A DNA stretch of 64,000 nucleotides from Scedosporium boydii (GCA_002221725.1 NJFT01000076.1:1-64000), one strand, 5' to 3'; positions 10,935 to 24,735 are shown, numbered from the stretch's first letter. Notes: generated by a model not told the origin, from the letters alone. Numbers and translations: made by a program.

Positions 10935-13900
10935 ATGGGTGGCGGTGAAAAGAATACTAGCGAGAGCTCTTATCCCGTCCTTGCCCCTCGTCCCAAGGGC
11001 CAATGGATCACCAACCTCTACCGGGATCGCCTGAGCCAGTTCACCAGTGGCGGGCAGTATGAGAATGAGAACCTTCGTTCGTAAGTAGAGTCGCGTCGTC
11101 CTTTTTGCGAGTACTCCTAACCCTAGTTAACTCCTTTGCCAGAATGCTTCACGAGGCTGAGGTTTACGGCGAACCTCATGTCAAGCTCTCCGTCTGGCAC
11201 GCTCCTGATTTGACCCGGCCGACCTTCAAGGAGGCTACTTCGCACAAATTCGAAAAGACTTCTGTCGGTCATTCTTTTGGACCTGCCTGGTCTACTCATT
11301 GGTTCAAGGTTGTCCTCACTGTCCCCGAAGGGCTTCGCCATAAGGAGCATCTCGAACTACACTGGGATGCCAACAACGAGGGCATGGTTTGGACTGAGGA
11401 TGGAAATCCTCTTCAGGGCCTGACCGGATCTGGGGAACGTGTCGAATGGATCCTTCCGCATTCATTCCGTGACGGAAAGGAGCACACAATCTACATCGAA
11501 ATGGCCTGCAACGGCATGTTTGGTTGTGCTCCTGGGGGCGACTCCATTCAACCACCCAATCCGAACAAGACTTACCGACTGTCTAAGGCCTCAATTGTCG
11601 CTGTGAATCTACAGGCGAGGGCTCTCTCAATTGACATCTGGATCATCGGTGACGCGGCAAGGGAACTCCCAGATAACTCCCCAGCACGACACCAAGCCCT
11701 CGACACGGCCACTAGGATTTTGAACACCTTCGTCAAGGGTGACAAAGAGTCTATTGTCAGGTGTCGAGAGATAGCCCAAGAGTGCCTCGGAAAGCTCGTT
11801 GATTCACATAAGGTGTACGAGAACGGTCAGGAACCCGACGTATATGGCATTGGTCACTGCCACATCGATAGCTGCTGGCTCTGGCCTTGGGCGGAGACGA
11901 AACGGAAAGTTGCCAGGTCTTGGTCCAATCAATGCGATCTTATGGATCGGTATCCAGAACTTCATTTCGCCTGCTCTCAAGCCCAGCAGTACAAGTGGCT
12001 CAAGGAGAACTATCCCTACGTCTTCAACCGTGTTAAGGAAAAGGTACACAAGGGTCAGTTCCATCCCATCGGTGGCAGCTGGGTGGAGCACGACACCAAT
12101 ATGCCCAGCGGAGAGTCTCTTGCGCGCCAGTTCCTCTACGGCCAAAGATTCTTCGAAAGCCACTTTGGGGAGAGGTGCAGGACTTTCTGGCTTCCAGATA
12201 CCTTCGGGTACTCAAGTCAGTTGCCGCAACTCTGTCGCCTTGCCGGTATGAACCGCTTCCTCACTCAGAAGCTTAGCTGGAACAACATCAACAAGTTCCC
12301 CCATACAACTTTCAACTGGGTCGCACTAGACGGGAGCCAGGTTGTCTGCCACATGCCGCCTGCCGAGACGTACACGGCTTCCGCTCACTTCGGGGATGTT
12401 AGACGAAGCACCAGCCAGCACAAGTCCTTGGGCCAGGATAGTACCTCGCTCTTGGTGTTTGGCAAGGGTGACGGCGGTGGTGGTCCCACCTGGGAACACA
12501 TTGAGAAGCTGCGTCGTTGCCGCGGTCTGACGGACAAGCTTGCCCTTGGAAAGACTGAGCTTCCTCGCGTTCAAATGGGCCATTCCGCAGAAGTCTTTTT
12601 CGACAAACTGGAAGCCAAGGCTAGCGATTTCGTGACCTGGTATGGCGAGCTGTACTTTGAACTCCACCGCGGCACTTACACGACCCAGGCCAACAACAAG
12701 AAGTACAACCGATTGTCGGAGGCCATGCTCAGGGATGTCGAGTTTCTCGCCACCCAGGCTTCGCTCCTAGACAAGTCGTACAAATATCCGAAGAAGGAGA
12801 TCGATGATATGTGGGAAGCGGTATTGCTCTGTCAGTTCCACGACTGTCTTCCTGGAAGTTCCATTGAGATGTGCTATGACGATTCGGATGAGGTTCGTAA
12901 CTAGTCCTGGTTCCCGGCCCTTTTTTCCTCTCCCCTTTTTACGATGATGACCTGAGGTGTTGGCCCTATGCTAACGAATCCCGTGCAGTTGTACGCTGAA
13001 GTGTTCAAGACCGGCGAGGCTATTTTTAAGGATATATTCCGTGTCCTCGGGGTTTCTCGAACAAGGCCTGATGGGGCTAACCATCCGATTGCTCTCAACA
13101 CGCTGCCTTGGCATCGCAAGGAGCTTGTGAAGGTATCGGAGGACGAAGCAGGAGTTGCGTGCGGCATTGGCCAACTCCTCCCTGTCAAGAAGTTTAAGAC
13201 GCATCCTGGCAAGAAGGCCGTTACAGTAGAGGAAGTGCGGAAGGGAATATTTGTCCTTCAGAATGACCAACTCAAGGTGACCGTTGAAAAGGGTTGCATC
13301 ACATCTCTTTACGACCTTGTCAACGAGCGCGAGGTTATCGAGGCTGGCCAGAAGGCCAACAAGTTCCTAATCTTTGATGACAAGCCACTTTACTGGCAGG
13401 CGTGGGATGTTGAAGTCTACCACTTGGATACAGCTAAGGAACTGATTACCAGTGAGACTCGGATCGGCGAGGTCAAGGAGTACCAAGTCAGCGTCGTCAC
13501 CAAGGTCAAGATAAGCGAGAAGAGCTCACTAGTGTCGACAATCACCCTCTCTGCAGCTCTCGATGGCGTTCAGCCCTGGGTAGAGTGCCACGCCGAGGTC
13601 GACTGGCATGAGACCATGAAGTTCCTCAAGGTTGAGTTCCCCGTCGAAGTCCGCAACACGGAGGCCTCGTACGAGACTGCCTTCGGAGTTACTCGTCGCC
13701 CAACGCACTACAACACGACATGGGACATGGCCAAGTTCGAAGTTTGCTGCCACCGCTTCGCAGACTTGTCAGAGCCTGCTTACGGTGTGTCCATCCTCAA
13801 CGACAGCAAGTACGGATTTTCCACTTGCGGCAACCTCATGAGGCTGTCTCTGCTCCGAGCACCCAAGGCACCTGATGCGCATGCCGACATGGGCAAGCAT

Positions 13901-14356
13901 TCGATCAAGTGGGCGATTTTCCCACACGCTGGCGCCCTCGGTCCTGCCACTGTCAAGGCGGCATACGCTTTTAACAGCCCCCTGAGGCCTCTCGCCGCTC
14001 CCAAGGAGAAAATCGAATCGCTTGTCGGGAAATATCCTGTTACTCTTATCGGAGATGAGTCCTTGATCCTCGACACCGTAAAGAGAGGCGAGGATGATGA
14101 AGACGTGAGCCGCGGGGAGCTTCCCCGACGCAAGGGACGCAGCGTCATCCTTCGTGTGTACGAGAGTCTGGGCAGTCAAAGTAGGGCCGTCATCCATACG
14201 AGCTGGAAAGTGAAAAAGGTCCTTAAAACGAACATTCTCGAGGACGACCTTGAGGAGATTCGTACGGAAAGTACAGGACAGTTCAAGATTACTCTTCGCC
14301 CGTTCGAAGTGGCCACCTACCGTCTTCAGCTTCATGACGGGCGTGGAGAGCTTTGA
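10935..14356 (+). CDS. AMS1: Alpha-mannosidase, GH38 (AMS1-type, cytosolic/vacuolar)
   Basis: Three exons, 10935-11080, 11143-12892 and 12989-14356, encode about 1,087 residues, the usual length of fungal Ams1. This enzyme trims alpha-mannosyl residues from free oligosaccharides; in yeast it reaches the vacuole by the Cvt/autophagy route. No signal peptide is seen, as expected. Catalytic blocks are GHCHIDSCWLWPWAET (zinc-binding His/Asp) and FWLPDTFGYSSQLPQL (nucleophile Asp). The central GH38 helical domain (YFELHRGTYTTQANNKKYNR, LLCQFHDCLPGSS) and the C-terminal beta domains are complete. Introns have GTAAGT and GTTCGT donors, the second with a GCTAACG branch. The gene is convergent with the ENV7-type kinase. 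Confidence 0.95.
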
Positions 14357-15018
14357 AGGAAAAGCCAGTGAGGTGGACTCGAGTGATAGCATCAATCATC
14401 GGGCGGTACTTGATGTTGTCGCCAGCTCAATCGGAGACGGGGTTTGTTATCGTCTTTTATTTGGGGTTTGGTCGGTCGGCATTTGTTTTGCAACACAGAT
14501 TGAAATCATGGTTCGGGCGTGAATGGTTATGACATGGAGGTAACGAGCCTGTCCTCATTACGAAGCAGCAATAGGATGTAGGGCCGTAGTTCCCCTGATA
14601 GCGGTATGATTCTAACGTATAATGCATCTTTAAGAAAATCATCCTGGAAATCTAGCATTTTGTGCATTAAAATCAAGGAATGCCAAGATTAGAATGAGAG
14701 CCTCCCATTTTATCGCAGCATGCGGCCAACAATGGAGAAGGTGGAGCTCGAGCTTTGAACCGCCAAACATATATGGCCCAAATCTAGTACAAGCCATGTC
14801 CGCAAACTTGATTCATGGGGATATTAATGATACACAGCGCCTCCATGTAGAGGCAAGAAGAGATACATACATACATAGACGGAATCTCATGTTCCAGTCA
14901 TTCCCACTCCCTTTTCATTCTAAACCCAGGTCTCGTTTCACAATTGAGAAAAACAGAAGAAAAGACATCATTGATACCCCCCCTTTCCCCCTCCCCCCAA
15001 CTGCTCCCGACAACGAGG
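14357..15018. other. Convergent intergenic region AMS1/kinase
   Basis: About 0.66 kb between two stop codons, presumably 3' UTRs; a C-rich run sits at 14977-15005. No gene seen. Confidence 0.5.
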
Positions 15019-16442
15019 CTAGTCATCAGAGTCCGGCGGCAGCTCCTCAATCACATTCTCCACCATCTCAATAAGCTCATCAATATCAGGCCTCTCACTC
15101 GGCTCAACCGCCAAACACTTCCTAACAAGCTCCCTCACCGGCTCGCTAATTTTCGCATCGGGGGGTCCCCTCGCGCCGCCTCCATCACCGCCACCACTCG
15201 CGCTCTGACTCGTAGCCGACCGCCTGAGCCCAGCGCCAGCCGGATTCCCCTCGTCGGGGAACCTCCAATCGCCGCCCAGCACGCAGAGGGAGAGGGTGCC
15301 GCCCGTCTCGTCGGAGCGCATCTCGAAGGGGGACTTGCCGACGAGGCAGGCGAAAAGGGTGCAGCCGAGGGACCAGACGTCGACTTTTGTGTCGATGACT
15401 GTTCCGGTGCGCACGTCGAAGAGCTCGGGGGCGCGGTAGGGCATCGTGCAGTGTTCGGCGGCGGTGTCTTGGGTTGCGATGGCGAGGGAGTGGGAAGTTA
15501 TGGGGAGGGGAGAGGCGGCGACGGAGCCGAGGTCCATGAGGATGGGGTTGGAGCCTGAGTCGTCGATCATGATGTTTCCTGGGAGAATACGGAGTTAGTG
15601 ATGTTGTCCCTGTGGACATAACAGATAGTGCGATAGAGCAATCGTGACTTACCAGGCTTGATGTCCCGGTGGGCATATGATTTTACGTTGGGGGCACCAA
15701 CTGTGCTCTGGCCCTCCATCAACGGCCTCTGCTGCTCCGTCTCATGCTCCTCATCGGGCAGCGCAGCCGCCATACTCGAGACCCTCTTCCCTCCCTTCCC
15801 CTTCCCCTTATTCCCGCGCCCACCACCCTCCGTATCCCCATCGCCCATCTCCATCCTCTCCATGGCGATCGGCGCAGGCTCATACCTGTGCATCGACCTC
15901 AGCGCCTTACACACGCCCAAAAACAGTACCATCAACTTCTTCTCGGGGAAACGCGCATTGTTGACGACGTTGGCGTTGATCATGTCCTGCAGGTTGCCCC
16001 TCCTGTAGTACGGCAGCAGCACGTAGACCGTCTTTGACGCCTCGTCCGATCCGCCGCCCCGGTCCGTCGAGATGGAGTAGTCGACCATGTGGATTATGCC
16101 GGGGACGTGGGCGAATAGGCGGTAGGCTTCGACTTCTTTCATGGCGTTGGAGACGGACTCGGCGCCGAAGGGGCAGCGGATCTTTTTGAGGGCGAAGGTC
16201 TCGGATGTGTTTGTGTCTTGCACGAGGTAGACGTAGGAGAAGCCGCCCTGGTTTCACCGGAGGGGGTTAGCAAGATGAGGAGAGCTCCTGGGACGTATGC
16301 TTGGAAATGGGTGGAGACCAACCTCGCCGAGGAGCCGGAGGATCTTGAAGCTTCGGCCATTGATCTTGAGTGTCGGCGAGCCCGGGAAGCAATTGAGGCA
16401 ATTGCCTAGGGAGTAAAGGAGGTCCTGGATCATGTTCGCCAT
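15019..16442 (-). CDS. ENV7: Ser/Thr protein kinase, NAK family (ENV7/STK16-like)
   Basis: Exons 16442-16323, 16247-15653 and 15578-15019 encode about 424 residues. Kinase motifs in order are LLGEGGFSYVYLVQD (glycine loop), FALKKIRCPFG (catalytic Lys), AHRDIKPGNIMI (catalytic loop), LMDLGS (DLG in place of DFG, usual in STK16/Env7), MPYRAPELF and KVDVWSLGC. An Arg/Gly/Lys-rich insert lies just before the catalytic loop. The N-terminal GNCLNCFPG carries two cysteines where Env7 and STK16 are acylated, suggesting vacuolar or Golgi membrane attachment. In yeast Env7 limits vacuole fusion. The assignment comes from the NAK-type DLGS and the N-terminus; the wider NAK family is certain. Confidence 0.85.
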
Positions 16443-17883
16443 GTCTTTCTTTTGTAAATGGTCCCAATTCAGGACCTAGCGCTTCTTCGTGAGCTTAGAG
16501 GATTCGAGGATTTGAGGGTTCGACTATCGAGGGACGGAACGACCGGAGAATGAACGGCCAAGGAATTATCCGTGTTCGGAATACTCTCGCGCTCGCACCT
16601 TCTTTTGAGCTGTCGTTGAATGATTCCAGTCCGTCGCTTGTTGAGGCTTGGGATGTTCGTGGTACGTTGTCCTCAGCAGGTTTCACCCTTGCTTTCAGGT
16701 GTAAGATGCAGCAGGGCCACGCTTACGCGGCGAGGCGCAGTCGTTCGCAAAGGAGGCCGAGAATATCGACGATTAAACCAGGATGAAAGTATGAATTTCT
16801 GAGCGGACTTGTCGATCGCATTTGTTGCAGAGGACAGGCTGGAGGTTGCTCAAATGAAGTTGAAACTGGGGTGCTTCGTCAATGCTGCGCCTGGGTTGGC
16901 GACCTCAACTATGCAAGGTACTTCGTACTCGGCTTCTGAGCATCGCATGGATCAATGTTGCTGCTGCATTGTGCAGGAGCACAGCACGGCAACCAGGAAC
17001 TTCTTAGGTAAGCTGGAGAACCGTTACCATTGGAGGATGATCAATTGTATCTTGTACTCTCAACCCGCTGTGTCGTCTTCAAGTGTGACATCACTGATTC
17101 TGAGGACAAGTCCAAAGTCTACAGAATGAGGTAGGCGAAACCTATTGCAATAACACCTCTTTCTTAGCAACAAAACACTTCTTGCCAACGGTCCAGTCTT
17201 TATTACAATAGTACTAATTTCGATGCTCCGTAACAAAATAAAAGCAGTACCCAACCCAAGCACCATCTAACAACCATCATGCTCTCGTCGCATCATTGCC
17301 CGAATCTCACAAAAAAACAACCTGAGTGAATCCCAGTCCGAGCCTGGATAGCCGGTAGCTACTGAAGGCCTGGAAGGTCTCTGAGAGTCGGGTTTGAAAG
17401 AAAGGAAAATGCGCGATGAAGAAGGATGCCGGACGAGACGATATAAAGAAAAACATGATTGTGCCGTGAAAGAGGGAACAATGTCAAACGCCGTGGTATC
17501 ATCGCTAGGAAATGCTTCACCCCAACAAGTCTGAAATGCCCCTCCGGAGCTCCCTTCCACCTCTTCAATTTTGTTGTTTTCGCCTTTTTGTTTGGCGCCT
17601 TGATCGTTGAAACCTTACTCGTACACCTCTGCCTCTAAAGAAACAAAAAGAGAGACATGGGAAGGCGGGTCATGAAGTCTCGTCTCATTGAGAGACGGGA
17701 AAACGTCACATCAGGCGTTGCTCATCTCAACTCCAGTCCCTGTAGTCATCATCATCCATGAGTCTATACCTCCGATCACAATTTCTAGACGAGAATCGTC
17801 CCCCAAGTCATAAAATGAAAGTGGAATCAAACTCGAGCAGTGAAGGTAATATCGTATACCCAATTGCTCAAACTTGTGCAAGT
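16443..17883. other. Intergenic region between kinase and CAP-Gly gene
   Basis: About 1.4 kb with the kinase promoter on one side and the CLIP gene 3' UTR on the other. It holds one GTACTTCGTAC motif (16918-16928). No credible ORF or RNA gene. Confidence 0.45.
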
Positions 17884-20498
17884 TTAAAAGGCGTCCTCGA
17901 ACGGACAATCGACACTGTCGTGGCCGTCCCGCTCGCAGATTGCGCACCATTTGGTCTCGTCAATCACGCCGCTCTCCTTTCCAGCTATGGGTCCGGAATC
18001 GAGGATGCTAGGCATGGGCATGGGCTTGGGAGCTGCCGGGAATGCAACTGGTGTCGCCTTGGGCTTGGCAGGCGAGAGAGGCGCAGGTTTATAGTCATCA
18101 TTGACGTTGACCGAAAGCGGCTTGAGACCGTCATTACTGCCTCGGGGCGCCGACGTGGGCGCATCGTTCGTCTTGGCCCCCTCAGGCCCGAACATGTTGG
18201 TGCACGTCAGGATATCGTGTCCGCCCGTCTCGCAAATCTCGCACCAGAGTGTGCTAGTCTCCGTTGCCGTCGAGTAGCTGTCGCTCTCAGGCATAGTGTC
18301 AAGCGTGCGGCCTCGCTTGTGACCGTTGGGCGCCTCGGGGGAGCGGGCTTCTTGGCTACGCGCGAGGACCACAGTATCTCGCGAGTCTCGTAGCGAGGAT
18401 CGACGGGCGCTGACAACAGTCATAGCGCTCTGGCGCTGGTTTTGCAAGCCGTTGGATCGGCGAAGCATCTCCAGTTCTCGTTCAAGCTCTTCCTCCCGAC
18501 CCGTCTTCTCCTCGAGAACGGCTCGGAGATCGGACACATCCCGCTCCAATTTCTCTCGAAGGCGACGAGACTCAGCCGACTCTCCAGCCTCGGTGGTCCC
18601 TGAGTCACGGCTAAGCGAATGGATAATAGCCTTGAGGCCGCGGATTTCGTCTTCTTTTTGTTCAAGTTCCTTGGACAGTGCCGACTTATCATTGGTCGCA
18701 TTGATGCTGGGAGACGACTTGCTGGTAGTTGCCGTTGTCGCCGCTTTTTCCCGTTCGCGCCGTAGCTCTGCCCTCGTCCGCTCCACCTCTCCTCGCAAAA
18801 ATTCGACTTCTCCACGTGCTTCAGCCTCGCCGCGTCGAGCATCTTCCAGACCTTCTTCGAGATCTTGGACGAGGTCCTCGAGTTGCTTAAGCTGAGACGC
18901 CACGGCCTCCACGTCCTCGAGTCGGGAAGTAAGCTCCTGAATCTCCTGTATCATCTCCTTCTTCTGAGACTCATATACCCGAACGGTTTCGGTGCTGGCC
19001 ATCTCAAGGGCGTCGATGGTACTGCGGAAGTCTGCGCGATGCGAATCAAACTCCGACGTAAGCATGGCAATCTTGTCATTCTTTTCGCGGAGCAAGATTC
19101 GGAGTTGCGCCGCGTCCTTATCGTCATCCATGCCGCCGCCAAACCTAGGTCCACCGGGTTGGTCCATGAGACCTTGAAGTTCTGTGAGGGTGCTTTCCAT
19201 CTCTGACAACGTCGCCGTTTGCTCCCTCAACTGCTTGTCGCGATCCTCAAGCTGGGAGCGGAGCCGCTCAAGCTCGTCATCATTGTTGGCCCTCGAAGGA
19301 GGACGTATCTTTGAATTGAACGATGAGACTGACCCCATGCTTCCGCTAGTTTTCGTTCGGTTTACGCCCGTCGGCGTAACGTCATCGTCTTCGAAGCCAA
19401 GCGCCGAGGCGCTTCGGGGGCCGATGCTAGCTTTGGGATCGCCTCTACCGAATGCGAACTTCTTGGCAGGATCGCCGGCCGTACCGCGGACGCTCTGTGC
19501 CAATCTCGGCGTCGTTGGGCTAACATATCGAGCATTCGTATTGTTGGCCTTGCTTGGACTGGTAGTAATGGAAGGTCGAGGTCCTGGTGTCATTTGGAGG
19601 CGTCGAACGGGCGATTCGGGTCGCGGCAGAGACGCTCTAGGTTTCTTGCCGAATGGGCTCGCCGCTCGGCCGGGTCCGACGGATTGGCTAAACTTAGGTA
19701 GGGACGGTGTAGGCGGCGTGTAGTTGGTAGAGTTTTGCGTTCCGATTTTTAGGCCACCGGAAATGCCCGTCGGGGTCAGTGGAATCGAGCTCGGCCCATC
19801 ACGACGGGTAGCTTTGGACGCCGGTAGGAAAATTCCTGCTCCTGGAGTTGAGGTTGAGAAGTAGGAAATTCTGTATCCCGTGGAAGGTTTGTTAGTGCCC
19901 ATGTTTTGACACATAAGGATGGGAGCCTTGGGCGAGCTCAGGATTTCGGCCCAAAGTACCAATGAGGCTGCGGTAGGATAAAATCGAAAACGAAGTTCAC
20001 GTACCCATCGACATCGCCACTATTCTTCCCTCGCGCCGCAAATTCCGGTTTAAGCTCGACGCCCGCAAACACACCTCTCTTTCCCTGTACGGCGCCTATG
20101 AATCGGATGGTACCGACCATGTTACCAGGGACCTCGACCGTGTCGCCGATGGACAGGTCCTCGGGGACGAGCCTTCCGGGGGTAAGAGGAGGCATGACTG
20201 AATCGTTCAAGACGGTATCGACACCGTAGGACTCGCTAACATCGGGAATCGAAGCTAGAGATGATTGGGTGAGCGTCGCCAACGACCCCTTGCGTGCAAG
20301 GCCCGGTCGCACGGCAAGACGTGAATGAGAATTAAATAGGGAGTTCAAATTCGGCGTCGAGGCTGTTGCAACACCAGTCCCGACACTGGAGGATTTTCGA
20401 AGCGTGCGCCTGTTGCGACTGGCTGGTTGTCTGATGGTGCCGTAAATCGAGGCGTTGGATGCAGAAGTTGCAATTGTTGTTGTGGTCGTGTAGGCCAT
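17884..20498 (-). CDS. tip1: CLIP-170-type microtubule plus-end protein (CAP-Gly, coiled coil, two zinc knuckles)
   Basis: Two exons, 20498-20005 and 19870-17884, with a 134-nt intron splitting the CAP-Gly domain, give about 826 residues. Order: Ser/Thr-rich N-terminus; CAP-Gly at about residues 117-180 (GTIRFIGAVQGKRGVFAGVE, then GKNSGDVDG, then SYFSTSTPGAGIFLP); Ser/Pro-rich linker; long coiled coil (about 290-600, ELERLRSQLEDRDKQLREQ); and two CCHC-like knuckles near the C-terminus, WCEICETGGHDILTC and WCAICERDGHDSVDC. This is the layout of CLIP-170, S. pombe tip1 and yeast Bik1, which track microtubule plus ends and load dynein. The canonical GKNDG is GKNSG here. Confidence 0.9.
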
Positions 20499-23400
20499 GG
20501 TGACGGAGATTCCTCAACAGGGGAGGACCAGTGACCAATTTAGGGGCGAAATTAAAGACCTAGTCGATAGATACGTGTTAATATGATCCGATACCCTGTG
20601 CATGGGCTTGCCGATCCAAGATTGCCACCTGACGTTGCAGTGGCGGCGATGATGGCAGCGGGTAGCTGAGACCGGCGCTCTGGGCACAATTACTGGTTGC
20701 GACGGCGGTGTAAAATGAGGGTGTCCAGATATGGCAGATATGGATGCGATTCGGTGGGTGCCAATAAGAACGCGCCGTGGTCATGGAAACCCGCGTTCCA
20801 ACTTATCCAGGATCGGTTAGTGGTACGTGCGAAAGTTGGTGTGCACTGATTTGGATCGCCACCCTTCAGGTCAGTGGAATGCGGTGGTTCTTAGGTTTGT
20901 TAGGCTTGATTTAGAGTGTCGCCAGGGATCAAAGGTTCACTGAGTCTCGCGCTTCCCGCCCCGCGTCGAGCTGTCAAAGAATTCAATCTCCACAGCTTCG
21001 TTCTGCTACCCGAGAAGGAGGGGCGCCTCGCCTGCTGTATGGTTGGGATGCACCTTTGTTTACCTGCAACTTGATCTTGATCTAATATCTCAGACACCGC
21101 TGGAAGAAGATCAAAAGATAGTAGAGGGCGATAAAGGGGGGTGATCCGTTTCTTTCGAATGCGGCCTGGAAACGTAGTGTTTCAAGCTCGTAGTCTGTAG
21201 TCGAAGGGCAAGCCCCCCTAAGCAGCCTTCCTTTCCGTGCTCTGTCAGTTTTTGTCTCTTTTGTCTCTGCGTCTTTGTCTAGCCGTCGTAGGGGCATGCG
21301 GCCGTCTTTTTGGCCAACGGTGCCATATAAACGGAAAAGAAGCAGGAGGAGGCGGAGTTTAGCATACCTCAAGTTCAATATCGATGTTGAAACGACTTAG
21401 ATCGATCAAGTCTCCCAAGATTCCCCCTCCCTTTCACCGCAGTTGTGTCGAGTAGATTTCCCTTCAACCGTGATGAGGGAATATAAAGAATTGGATTTTG
21501 TACCGCAAGCAGGATTTGAACCGAAGCTTTGATCCAAAGCTGGTTTTCAAACGGAAGGACCCACGGGCCACGGGCAAAGACTCTCTTGGGAAGGAGCGGG
21601 CCGGCTCTTACTCCTTGGATGCAAGAACGAAGAACAAAGGAAGGAGCGAGTGAAAGCGAAAAAGAGCGAGGATGTCGGCAGTATTAGAGGGCAGACAAGA
21701 AACAACCCCCAGCAGATTTACGAACAGACTTGGAACACCTGGACCACCAGTGACCACGTCAATGTCTGGCGGACAGGAGTAAGTATCTGATGGACCGGGC
21801 ACTGAATGAGCTTTTCCCCGAGAAACGAACGACGAGCCGTGCTGGCCTGATTTGAAAAGAGCCTACAGCATCTGCCGGGTTAGACGAAATAGTGATGGCG
21901 ATATGGGCGATATGGGCGATATTTCCAACCGGGCTTGGAGTCGATCTCTCCCGGCAAGACGTCTCTGTTTTATGAAACGGAGGGCGAAGGGAGCGGGATG
22001 GCTACGTATATGTATCAATTGGTATTATATCCCACTGCTACGAAAAGAGTGTCGGTTGCGACCTTAGATCAATTGATGTATTTTAGTATTGTGATGACCG
22101 ACAACCGAGCGCAGACCTCCGAAGTATGGCGTACTTCGTACATCGCAATTCTCTTCCCTCTTCCTGTGGACTTGCGCCGCCCACGTTGCCATTTCCTAGC
22201 CCGGCGTCAGTTGCTATGGTATCTATCTGCAGGATCACAGTGATCAAACGTGCTGTGCAGCATGCAGAGCCTCTTCTTGGTCTACCTGGTGCGACGCAGA
22301 TGCCAAATCAGTTGCAGACTTGCAGTCAACGGTCCAGTAATCGCTGTGAGAAGCAACCCGTCAGCTCACCCAATTTCTCCTGGGGACGAATAAGACACTT
22401 TTGCTGCTTTTTGTTGATGGTACCTCCCACCTGCTTCCCACTCAGGGGTCTGCGGGCGCGTCTCGCTAGGCATTTTTAGGCGTCTTCTTGACGTCTAACA
22501 TTCGTCCGGTTGGCCTCAACTTGCAGTGCAGAAATTGGCTCCTGGGTTCGCGTTGTCAGCGCCACCGTCATCCCGCGTCCTCCTCAATCATAGAAACCCG
22601 CTAATCAACCGTTGTTTATCCTCAATAACTTTTCATCTACGATGTGTATTCGGATCACCGTCTCTTTTGGGGGGCATCAATCCCCTCAAGAAAGTCCACA
22701 ACCCATTCGATAATCTTGGCCATCCGATATGGAGAGTTGGGTAGCATCGACAGCAGGGTATTACTCCACAGAGGCGCAATGGATGTCTCGCAAGCCCAAG
22801 CGGATCAGATGAAAGCCGTTTTCAGGGCACTGAGACAAACTGCATGTGGCGGTGAAGGCTGGAAGGAAGATCGGAGGCTACAGGGGTTCGTCAAGGCGTG
22901 TGCCCCATTCTCACCTCGGTCCTGGGTTCGTCAATCGCCTGTTGCTGGGGTAGCCACCCCGCTAACCTGTGATCGTGGGGTTATTGCAGCGACCCTCCTG
23001 CATAAGGGTGCACTGAAGACGCAGCACGAAAATACGAAAGATCAATCAATACTCCGAAGCAGTGTACTTCGTAGTGAACAAGTATGTTCGAATGAGCCAA
23101 GCTTCAACCCGTTTTCGGTCGAACAGAGAACTCATTTCTCCGTCAACAAACTTCACACGTCAATATGTACAAGTATACATTTGATCCTTCAGAAGAACTC
23201 AGGCCAGTTCGGGCACACGGCTGAGATCGACCGGGTTCTCCGGAAACTTCAACGAGTGCCATGTGGACTTGGACACAATTTCATACCCCCGGGGGCACGT
23301 CGTTGCTATTCTCAAGCCAGCCAGGCGGGCATCGCTTGCCACCCACTGAGTCTCCAACTGACAAAGTCAGTCTCCGCTGAGAGAGCTTGGTCGTGTTCTT

Positions 23401-23683
23401 CCCGCAAGTCACTTTTACCCGCACCACATTCTGGGTAAAATCGTGATAGTACGGTTCTTTGTTTGATAAATAATACATAGAGGGCCTTCTATAGTACCCT
23501 TAACAACTCATATGACAATCCATTCCCGGCCAAGCGCCGTGTGCCGTGTCGTGTCCAGTGCCGTATTCGACTATCATCCATCGTGAACCTCCCAAAGCTG
23601 CTCCTCTATTCTCCTTGTTTGGAGGGCCTTCATTACTTTTAATAATGTACAAATTCCGTACTCGGAACTCCCCAGCCTCGTCT
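20499..23683. other. 3.2-kb gene-free interval
   Basis: I see no credible gene in this stretch. It contains three copies of the 9-bp unit GCGATATGG (about 21898-21923), two copies of the TACTTCGTA motif (22132 and 23065), and a 7-bp-arm hairpin AGCTTTG-ATC-CAAAGCT at 21525-21541 next to a T-loop-like word. A 264-codon open frame at 22644-23438 has low-complexity, non-protein-like composition. Confidence 0.5.
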
Positions 23684-24735
23684 TTAATGAGGGTTCGTCC
23701 TCTCGACAATGTCAAGCCGCGAGACGGGCCGGGTTCCGTCGTTGAAGACGAACGCCTCACGTCGTAGCCTCCTGATCTCGTCTGCTGATAGCTCAGAGTC
23801 GCGTACGCCATCTTCGTCGGAGCCTCGGGGAACGGTACTAAACGTGATGCCCCAGACCTCTCCGCGATAAGGTGGGGTTTCTTCTCTCGCGACTAGACCG
23901 CAGTTTCTCAAAGTCTCCAGGCCGCCCGTCGCGGTCCTAATGCAATCAACAATTCCGCGTATTGGGTTGCTTTTGTTGCCTTCGGTATACATCTTGAAGT
24001 TTTCGTGGATCTCGTACTCCGAGTCTCCCCAGTTCTGTTTGGCTAGCCACCGTTCCACGAATTTCGCCATGAGAAGCTTGGCAGCTCCGTTCTTCTGTAT
24101 TAGTTGGTATATTAAGAGAAGATTGGTCCGCTCGGCCATGTCTCGTAGATAGTACTCGTCGAAGTAAAGGTCGTCGAGTTTGGGGCGTTCGACATCATCT
24201 AGACCGATTTCTAGTGATCTTACCATCGCCCCATATGTTTTGAGGGAGTCGAACGTTGTGGGGGCCTCTGTAGTTAAGCGAATGGTCATCTTGGTTAGCC
24301 TAGCCCTGGAGTAGCATTTTGAAGGAGAAAGACAGATTCACTGGTCTGTCTGTTTGACATACCACCCGTTTGGGATAACAGAAGCGCAAGCGCTTTAAGA
24401 CACCGTAGCCTATGGTCGTAGTCTTTTCTCGTTATGCCGTGGAGGAGAATGTGAAGTGTGTCGGCGTCGTTAACCGCGCGGTCGCAGAGGATCTTGACGG
24501 CGACCTCTCTGATCGAGTAGCTCGGATGATTTATAAGCTTTTCCAACGTGTCCAACTGAAGAGAATCTTCCGTTTCTTGCGTAATGTACTGCGTCTTCGG
24601 CTCGGGGCGCTCAATCTTGTTGTCTTCGATGACCATGGAGACTACCGCCATCATGCTGCTAACCAAGGCGGCAGCAGCTATGCCCATCCCAATGAGGGCG
24701 ACGCGATCATCGCGCAGGAAGGACATAAATCCCAT
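23684..24735 (-). CDS. Conserved fungal membrane-anchored protein, helical repeat-like
   Basis: Two exons, 24735-24363 and 24267-23684, give about 318 residues. The 95-nt intron has a GTATGT donor and TTAACTACAG end; the join reads SQTG-EAPTTFDSLKTYGAM. One N-terminal transmembrane segment is seen (ALIGMGIAAAALVSSMMAVVSMVI), then amphipathic helices such as LEKLINHPSYSIREVAVKIL and RLRCLKALALLLSQ that resemble ARM/HEAT units, and a charged C-terminus. No named family recognised and no function proposed. It is divergent from NOP14, with only 343 bp between the two ATGs. Confidence 0.75.

Noticed and set aside
21495..21545. tRNA-like T loop on the minus strand (GGTTCAAATCC) next to a 7-bp hairpin
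   Set aside because: The T stem (TTCGG versus CCTGC) does not pair and no matching acceptor or D arm is found.
22644..23438. 264-codon open frame on the plus strand
   Set aside because: No motifs, no protein-like hydrophobic pattern and irregular composition; probably chance.
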